Source: Artemia franciscana
Lineage: Eukaryota; Arthropoda; Branchiopoda; Anostraca; Artemiidae
DNA: 64,000 nucleotides
Direction: 5' to 3'
NCBI RefSeq assembly: GCF_032884065.1
Contig: NC_088866.1
Span: forward strand, 45,357,653-45,421,652
Part shown: positions 56,930-64,000 of the stretch, in pieces
Numbering within the stretch: position 1 is the stretch's first letter
How the letters are laid out: each line of letters begins with the position of its first letter
Notes under the pieces: generated by a model
The model's database searches: none
What the model saw: only the letters and a program-made list of their open reading frames with translations
Told to the model about the DNA's origin: nothing
Made by a program: the position numbers and the translations under genes

Positions 56930-58800
56930 ATTTCGGTTTGTTTATTGCTCATTTTAATAGTCAAAAGTGATTGGAGGACAACTAAACCCCCTGTTGCGCC
57001 CACCATTTCCCCAAACACTTCAAATCAAAACTTTGAGATAGCCATTTTGTTCAACGTAGTTGAAAGGTCCGGAAGTTATGTCTTTGAGGATGACATCCCC
57101 CCAAGCAATCAGGGCAATGGTTGTAAGTTATGCCCTGGGGACATATAAGGTTCTTATAGAAAACGTGGCCATATAAACTTTGGAGGAGGCTCATTGGATT
57201 GGTAATCAGGAGCTCAAGTGCCCTTTTTAAGAGTCCAAGCGGAGGGCATCAACCCTCCCCCCCAAACACACTTATTGTCCGAAAATGCATCTAGTAGAAA
57301 TTTTGAGATAACCATTCTATTCAAAATAGTCTAAATATTATGTAACAAGACTTTTGGGGTTGAAACAAACCCCAGAACCTCGGGCTAAAGAGCCCCGAGG
57401 GAATTTAAGGTTCTTATAGTAGGTATGGTTCTATAGGCTTTAGAAGAGGCTTGTTTGGTTGAAAATGAAAAGTTTTGGTCAAAAGTAATAGAGGTCAGCT
57501 AGCCCCCTTCCCCCTGAAACAGCCCCTCTTCACCAAACGAATCTGATTAAATTTGCAAGATAGCGATTTTGCTCAAAATAGTCCAAAGAACATATAACGA
57601 TGCCTCTTGGGTTGACACAACCCCTAGTACCCTGGGGATTGGGTTGTAAGTGGAATGGGTACTGGTGTAAACTTCGTATGGGGCTCATCTGATTTGATTT
57701 TGGAAGGTAAAGGGCCCTTTGTAAGAGTCAAAAGCGGTTTGAGAGCAACCAGCCTGCCCTCCCCGCTCATCATTTCCCCAAAGACATCTTATCAAAATTT
57801 AAAGACAACACTTTTGTTCACTATAGTTTAAGGGTCCGGTAATTATGTGTTTGAGGAAGTCAACCCACCACCACAGCTCTTAGGGCAAGGGTTGTAAGTT
57901 ACGCCCAGGGGGCATATAAAGTCTTTATAGAAAGGATGGTCGTTTATACTTTGAAGGGGATAGACCGGTAATTAGAGTTTCTAGTGCCCTTTTTAGGAGA
58001 CAAATTGATCAGAGGGCAGTTTCCCCCCTTCCCCCCTTCTCCCCACGTTGTGTTTCCCGAAATACATTGAATAAAATCTTTGAAACAGTCATTTTACTCA
58101 AAATAGTCCAAAGATCATATAACTAGGCTTTTGGGGTTAATACAAACTACCAGAGCCAGAGGGTGAGGGTTGTAAGTTATGCCGCGGGGTATTTAAGTTT
58201 TTATAGAAGGGATGGTTGTTTAACTTTAGAAGAGGCTCAAAATTGGAAGTTCTAGTTGCTTTTTAAGCGTCAAAAGTGACAAAGGGCGTTTAACCCCACC
58301 TCCCCCAACAACTCCTCTTTTCAACAAACGCACCTGCTTCAAATTATAAAATAGTGATTTTATTCAAAATAGTACAAAGAACATATAATAATACCTCTAG
58401 GTTTGCCTTTTTTAAGAGTCAAAGTGATTTGAGAGCAACCAAAGATGAGCTCCACGCTCGTCATTTCCCTTAACACCTCCAGTCAAAATTTGGATATAAC
58501 AACTTTATTGATCGTAGTTGTGGAAGTTGTGTCTTTGGGGAAGACTACCCCTCCCCCCTACATCTCTCAGGTTGAGGGTTATAAGTAGTGTCCTGGGGGC
58601 ATAACTAGGTTCTTATAGAACCTAGCTTTCCTAGGAACCTAGCCTAGCCCCATTGTTTCTCATAACAAACATCCAAACAAAGTTTTGAGACATCAATTTT
58701 TTTAGCATTGTTGAAAGCTTCAGTAATTATGTGTTTGGGGATGTCAATCCCCCCCCCCCCCGTGGTTTCAGGGCAAGAGGCTCCTACTTTCCCAAAATAC
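56930..58800 (+). repeat. Array of diverged 270-300-bp units related to the palindromic family
   Basis: At least six units repeat the same order of phrases: CAAAAxTTTGAGATAGCCATTTT, ATTATGTCTTTGAGGATGAC, a C-rich run, GGGCAAGGGTTGTAAGTTA, GGCATATAAGGTTCTTATAG, GAGGCTCATTxGATTGG and GTGCCCTTTTTAAGAGTCAAA. The same phrases occur once in the arms of the foldback copies (for example 1,590-1,790 and 10,790-10,940). It seems to be a tandemly amplified arm segment, now strongly diverged. Confidence 0.8.
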
Positions 58801-58859
58801 AAAGGGCATTAAGATGAGCCTTTCAGGGAATGTTAAAGGGAATGGTAAACTAAATCATA

Positions 58860-59640
58860 ACTAGTAATGTGTATATGGGTTGTCAAAAGGACGTAATTCA
58901 GGAATGACTGAGTATATTAGTTTACTATTACTACTACAACTATTATCACTAGAACTATTACTTCGGTAGCGAGTATTACAGAGAATAATTAAGGGGAAGA
59001 TCAAGTGACAAAAAGGTAATATATGCATACTACTCCTGCCAAACTATTCCAACTGCTACCTCAAATGAAACTCCCCGCTCCAACTACTACCTCAATTGCA
59101 ACAACTTGTGAGGCTTAGAGTATTAAGGTGAAAAGAACGTCAAAAGGGCACATCAACGTTATTGTTAGAACGGCTTAACATGTCAAGATGAAACTTCTGG
59201 GTTATCATGAAAGCGATGTTCAACTGACCACAAGGCGATATGCACATGCTACTACTGCTATTAATACTGCTGCTTCTACTCCTACTGCAACTGCTAATAC
59301 AACACTAACGCTACAACTGCTTTTACTACCACTGAAACTATTGTGACAATAGTACTATTAAGGCTAAATCTATGAAGGTAAAATTTGAGAGAATATTGAT
59401 GGCAAATTCAAACTAACAAAAGACACTATGTGCATTTAGATTGTCAGCGTGTGTTAAGAGTTTATTTTTGTATTATTTCGGAATATCTTTTGGAATACTA
59501 GTAGTGCACACTACTACTAATACTACTACTAATAGGACGCCTGGCCCCTAGATTCAGATTGCACTTCCTGGCTAATGAACCACCTGGTCCTTTACTGGCC
59601 TACTGACTTAGCCATAGAAACTTTCTTTTAAACCCATTAA
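58860..59640. repeat. ACT/ACTGCT trinucleotide-rich zone
   Basis: Repeated CTACTACTGC, ACTATTACT and CTACTGCAACTGC words occur at about 58,920-58,970, 59,030-59,100, 59,240-59,340 and 59,505-59,540. No reading frame stays open across it. A phrase TTGCACTTCCTGGCT at about 59,560 also occurs, inverted, near 27,915, suggesting a small dispersed repeat. Confidence 0.6.
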
Positions 59641-60429
59641 ATATAAGTAGAACTGAAGAAATGTCGGTAAGACAGTCCTTCCTTTTCCCTGAATTTTTGA
59701 TGTATAGACAAGAGTGTGGGTTATAACAGATGGCTGGTGAATGTTTTGCAAGATTTAAAAATTTAGGACAATTGTTCAGGTTGGCAACTGAGCACAGAAG
59801 TAAAATTTTGTGATTTGTTTTTCTTTGTGACTGTTATAATTATGTAATGTCAAGTGTTTTAAAGTTAATCTTCATTGTTTTTTTGTTTTTTTTAATTGCC
59901 TGACCCTAGCGCTTTAGTTTAATAAAACCTACTTTTGTCTATCCATTTTCTTTAAACAGGCAGTAGTTCTATGTGTCCTAGCTTCAATAAATTTAAATAC
60001 AATTTTGAGACCAGGGATTAAAAAGTAGGTCAAAAACTTACAAATGGAACTCTGGTATGACTAGTTAATTTGTAAGAAGTACATATCAATTTAAAGATTA
60101 AAAATGATCTTGTAGAGATCAAAGACAAGATAGAAGACAAACAAATAATAAAAGTATTCTTTTACAACCATTGAATGAAGTGTCACAAACATAGGTGATC
60201 TTTAAGACTGAAATGAACAAAGCTTCAATTATGAATCAATTTTCTTTAAACCTCCAAACCTCCAAGCTTTGACAAATTTAATCTCACTTTTGGGCTTCCC
60301 TTTTCAAAGGGAACTTTCTTTGGTTCTTTTCTATCCAACTAAAACAGCAGGGACAGCATCAGGTACAAGTGACCTTCCACTTAGTCTAAATATCCAGGGG
60401 AAAAATCATTCAGCCATATACTAATAATT
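59641..60429. other. No gene recognised
   Basis: AT-rich sequence. A phrase around AGCATCAGGTACAAGTG near 60,356 resembles, inverted, CTGTACCTGATGCCC near 62,291, so both may belong to a small dispersed repeat. Confidence 0.3.
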
Positions 60430-60951
60430 GGTAAATTTTTTGTTGTTCGTTTTTTTAATTTAAGAATAAAGTGAACATACCACTTGATGCTTTTTTTATG
60501 TTCTTTATGAATATAATAATTGCTTCTACTGCAAATTCAAATTTAAGCATTTTTTGAGCTTTTGAAAATGACAAAATTCCACATCAGTCTCAAACTTTAA
60601 AACATTGGTCTCAAACTTATTGTTACATCATAAATTCATTTTTTAATGTTATATAATCAAAAAACACTGATTTTCCACAACTAAGTTTATAAATAAATTT
60701 TACAATATTAAACTGTTTTATTCTTTCTTGATGTTGAATTTTCAATTAAAGTATGCATATTTGGTTGTTTTTGACAAAATTATTTACTATATTTTCTCAG
60801 CACCAAAAGTATTTAGGTTAGATCAAAAAGTACTGAAATTTCAATTTATAATAGAAGCAATTATTATATTTGTAAAAAACATAAAAGAAAAGTGTCAAGT
60901 GGTATGTTCACTTTATTTGTATGTCAAAAATATGAAGAACAAAAAATTACC
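60430..60951. mobile_element. Foldback element with about 110-bp inverted arms
   Basis: The left arm (60,430-60,545: GGTAAATTTTTTGTTGTTCG to TGCAAATTCAAATTT) is complementary to the right arm (about 60,838-60,951: AAATTTCAATTT to GAACAAAAAATTACC), with several mismatches and small indels. The plus-strand open frame crossing it (60,728-61,072) spans one arm and has low-complexity composition, so it is not treated as a gene. Confidence 0.75.
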
Positions 60952-61239
60952 CCCAACCTGTCTAATATGCAAATACATATCGCAAATTATATATTTCCAG
61001 GGTACTCTGCCACCTGCTACTTGTTTTTCCAGTTCTCATTTTTTCACAGTTGCTTCAATTAATAACAACTAGGGTCAAGGAATAGATTGGAAGAATCAAT
61101 GGAAAATTTGTACTTTCAGCAATATATTTCTGTATTAGGAGGGTTGGGGTAAAGTAGAGCAGAGCTGCAAGTAGAACGTTTTAGCTATAAATATTATGTA
61201 TGTAAAGAATCCCTTTTTTTGCAACAATTTCTTCTATAG

Positions 61240-61900
61240 GTCTACAGGTACTTCTTTTAGTGGTAAAATTCTAGTTAATTGACTTCTTGCTATCTTGGAA
61301 AGGGTTTAGGGTTAGGAAAATGAAACTTTCAGGGATGGGTCTACAGGCTAAAGTATGTCCCGGGAAGACATTTTAAAGTACCCACCTCCACACCTTCTCC
61401 CTCTAGAGAACCCTGAAATTTACCAACATGACAGGTTGGTAAATTCATATTGAAATTTTGACAAAATAACATTATACCTTAATTTTCAGTTACTAGTTGC
61501 TTTTTCTCTGTCTTTAGTTCTGAAAATGCAATTCCTGTTATTTCAGTAGTATTTTGAGCCATATCAATGTTTTTTTTCAAAACTTAGGAAATGTATTTGC
61601 ATATCTTTAAAACCTTATGAAATGGAATTGAGCAAAGTTATGAAGCTGAAAACTATTTTGTTGTACTTCAATTAAGCAGAAGATCTATTTTGCAAGGTTT
61701 CGCTTTTATAACACACATATTTTTAAAGGTCATCAAAGGTCAAGACCCTCTAGAGGGAGAAGGAGTAGAGGTAGTTGCTTCAAAATACCTTCCTGGGACA
61801 TACTTTAGTCTGTAGATTCATCCCTGAAAGTTTCATTTTCCTAACCTAAACCCTTTCTGAGATAGCAAGAAGTCAATTAACTAGAATTTTACCCTTTTAG
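61240..61900. mobile_element. Foldback element with about 190-bp inverted arms
   Basis: The left arm (61,260-61,440: GGTAAAATTCTAGTTAATTG through CCTCTAGAGAACC-like) is inverted at about 61,745-61,905 (CCCTCTAGAGGGAGAAGG to CTAGAATTTTACCC). The arms contain AAAGTATGTCCCGGGAAG and its complement. The unpaired centre is about 300 bp. Confidence 0.8.
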
Positions 61901-62006
61901 CTTATACCACATCAAACAATGTATACTCTGAGAAAAATAAGTAGCCTAGCAAGAAGTCAATTAACTAGAATTTTACCCTTTTAGCTTATACCACATCAAA
62001 CAATGT
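61867..62006. repeat. Tandem duplication of a 60-bp foldback end
   Basis: AGCAAGAAGTCAATTAACTA through CACATCAAACAATGTA occurs at 61,867 and again 81 bp further on at 61,948. It copies the outer end of the right foldback arm together with its flank. Confidence 0.9.
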
Positions 62007-64000
62007 ACAAGATATATATACTTAAGCATATGATATTTAACAATTGTTACGGGGTGATTTTGTTGAATATTTAGTTTGAGTTTATTTTAAAGGGGGTTTT
62101 ACGTTGAGTTGCTTGGGACTTTTCTAAATCTTAATAGTTTGATGTGGATATGGGAGCTAAATTAGTAATAAAATAAAAAGGCTTCGTATGTGATCCCCGG
62201 TAACCTGGGAGACAGAAACATCTCAGTGTTGTTTGAGGTCTCCTGAAACAAATATAGATTCCCTTGGGACCATACCTGAAAGCTAGAGGAACTGTACCTG
62301 ATGCCCTAATACATAGACAAAAGATGATTAAATACAATAAGGTTTATTTACTTACAATATACAACTATTGACAAAACAGCTTCAATGACTTATTGCATGA
62401 AAAGGTGAACATGAGCAATTGATCTAATGCATTCGAATCTCTCCATAAAACTAACTATTCGCCCTTGTGTTGGGCTCATATATCCAACGCGCACACTTGC
62501 CGGACAGGCTTGGTGACCTGCGGAAGTTGACCTCCACTACTATTGGTAATATTTAATCATGTGACTAGTCTGGCATCCAAAAGCTGTTCCTATGGCAAGG
62601 ATTTCTCTTTTGGTTTTGAGAAAAACCCATAGGTCAGAATAACTGGTTACTTGACTTGTTAAGTAACCTTTCACTTATCTAAATGCACGTAGTCTAACTG
62701 CGTAGGATTAAGCAGACTTGTTAAATTTAGCAACTGTTAAATTCTAAATGATTGTATTCAAAACCTTTTTCAAGTTGAAATTCACTAAAGGGGTGTGACT
62801 GAGAAATTTAGTCCTGAATTTAAGAGTTCCTAGAAGAGTATGGATGAGAGATTTGGTCCTATATTTGAGGATTCCTAAGGGGATGTGAATGAGGGATTTG
62901 GTCCTGAATTTTATAGAGGGGAGGGGGCTGGTCTATATGTTACATATCCCCTTTCCCATTGTATATTGATGTCCCCATCAATCAGTCTAATCCCTCTCTT
63001 TAGATATTGCATTTTATTCCTTATTGTTTATAAAAATTTTATTATAATTCCATAACCTTGTAAATGATGATTAAAATTTAAGAAATATTTTCCTACACCT
63101 TATATATATATATGTCCTGCACCTAGCACTAAAAAATTATTTAACCACAACACTTGACATTAACTGTTATTACACTCGAATACCTGGTTCCAATTGTTCA
63201 TTTTTACTTGAAGTTTTAACTGTTATATTTGATTTTTAATTGATCCCAGGTATTTTAACAATAAAAAATAAAAATACACGACGTAATATAAAAAGATTTT
63301 CACTGGCATTTTTATTCACTTAAATTTATAATTCACTATTTGGCTTAAATGTTCATCACTTATTAGTTCTGGATATTAGTTTCACACCAATCACAATTTT
63401 CGTGTCCTTGCCCTATTTACTGATTGAACAAATATATTGTCATTTTTTAATTTATCACCATTTAGCAAAAGTAAAGATTTTGTTTTTACGCTTTTACAAA
63501 ATGGGAAGCGCGGGACTCAGAATCACCTATCCCCAGCAGTTTAAGTACAAAGGTACGGCCGGTACTACAGTTCTTCTGTCCTGCTCCCGCTCTCTTCTGC
63601 ATTTAAGCGTTATCTTAATTGTCTTTTGCGTTATCTTAATTTAATTCAATAGACTGGAGTACTATTTAACACCTTACTTGTTAAGTGATTCCTAAGTTAA
63701 AAAATTAGGACTTAGGATCTCCTGTTCTAAAACTTCATTAGGTGTGTGAGGGTTTCCATATTGAATTGGGTTCACTAATGGTGTATTTGCGTGGGTATGT
63801 TGTCGTACCCGCTGGCTGGATGTTTCGTTTTCTCTAGTCTACATCGTATGGTCAGAAATGAAAGATGGGTGATAGTTTTCCGGTTTAATCAGACGTGTCT
63901 TGGGCATTCTTCGATGGTTGATAAATCATGATAGGTGTTTTGTAGTCTTTGACCATGACGTTTGTTGGCCAATGTTAGTAGTATGCCAAATTCTGTAATA
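62007..64000. other. No gene recognised at the right end
   Basis: AT-rich sequence with a short GC-richer piece at 62,460-62,540 and a short (TA)n near 63,100. The repeated phrase GAGGGATTTGGTCCTGAATTT (62,800-62,920) is a small local repeat of about 65 bp. No coding exon was recognised; BBS1 upstream exons may be here unseen or beyond the window. Confidence 0.35.

Noticed and set aside
60728-61072. A 114-codon plus-strand open frame
   Set aside because: It crosses one arm and the border of a foldback element, has low-complexity hydrophobic composition and shows no known motif.

Overview
The window looks like an AT-rich, repeat-dense invertebrate nuclear genome. A split, intron-bearing host gene, tRNA-derived repeats, long (TA)n tracts, several non-LTR retrotransposon remains, a Penelope-like element and a decayed Polinton all point to an animal. 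An arthropod, perhaps a crustacean, fits best. The abundant palindromic repeat family reminds me of brine shrimp (Artemia) genomic sequence, but that is recollection and was not searched.

The one host gene I can identify lies on the minus strand and spans at least 20,983-55,891. It encodes the BBSome subunit BBS1. Six exons (55,891-55,792; 52,421-52,303; 50,651-50,502; 44,233-44,114; 41,916-41,695; 40,713-40,488) join in consistent splice phases into the beta-propeller part of BBS1. A short exon (40,461-40,424) and four further exon-like blocks (30,401-30,177; 25,562-25,437; 23,886-23,821; 21,108-20,983) probably encode the less conserved C-terminal part. The first coding exon was not found.

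Left third (1-20.3 kb): a 122-bp tandem repeat, copies of a large palindromic foldback element (1.36-2.85, 10.38-12.64 and 12.64-13.15 kb), three (TA)n microsatellites, tRNA-derived SINE fragments, a decayed non-LTR reverse transcriptase (13.8-14.5 kb), and a decayed Polinton/Maverick (about 15.6-20.3 kb). The Polinton has a plus-strand DNA polymerase B remnant facing minus-strand ATPase, capsid-module and chromodomain-integrase remnants.

Middle (20.9-55.9 kb): BBS1 with very large introns. The intron between 40,424 and 30,401 holds a 3.8-kb Penelope-like element of permuted Naiad type, with an N-terminal GIY-YIG endonuclease, a CxC linker and a C-terminal reverse transcriptase. It is flanked by 42-bp direct repeats and sits in an AT microsatellite. 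The next intron upstream carries a fresh 537-bp tandem duplication. The intron at 44.2-50.5 kb holds a roughly 100-bp minisatellite with higher-order dimers, split by a 5'-truncated CR1/Jockey-like retrotransposon. Tails of another non-LTR family recur at least four times.

Right end (52.5-64 kb): more palindromic-element copies, a GC-rich palindrome next to a tRNA-Lys-like sequence, a 1.9-kb array of diverged units related to the palindromic family, and two further foldback elements. No complete non-mobile gene is seen after 55.9 kb.
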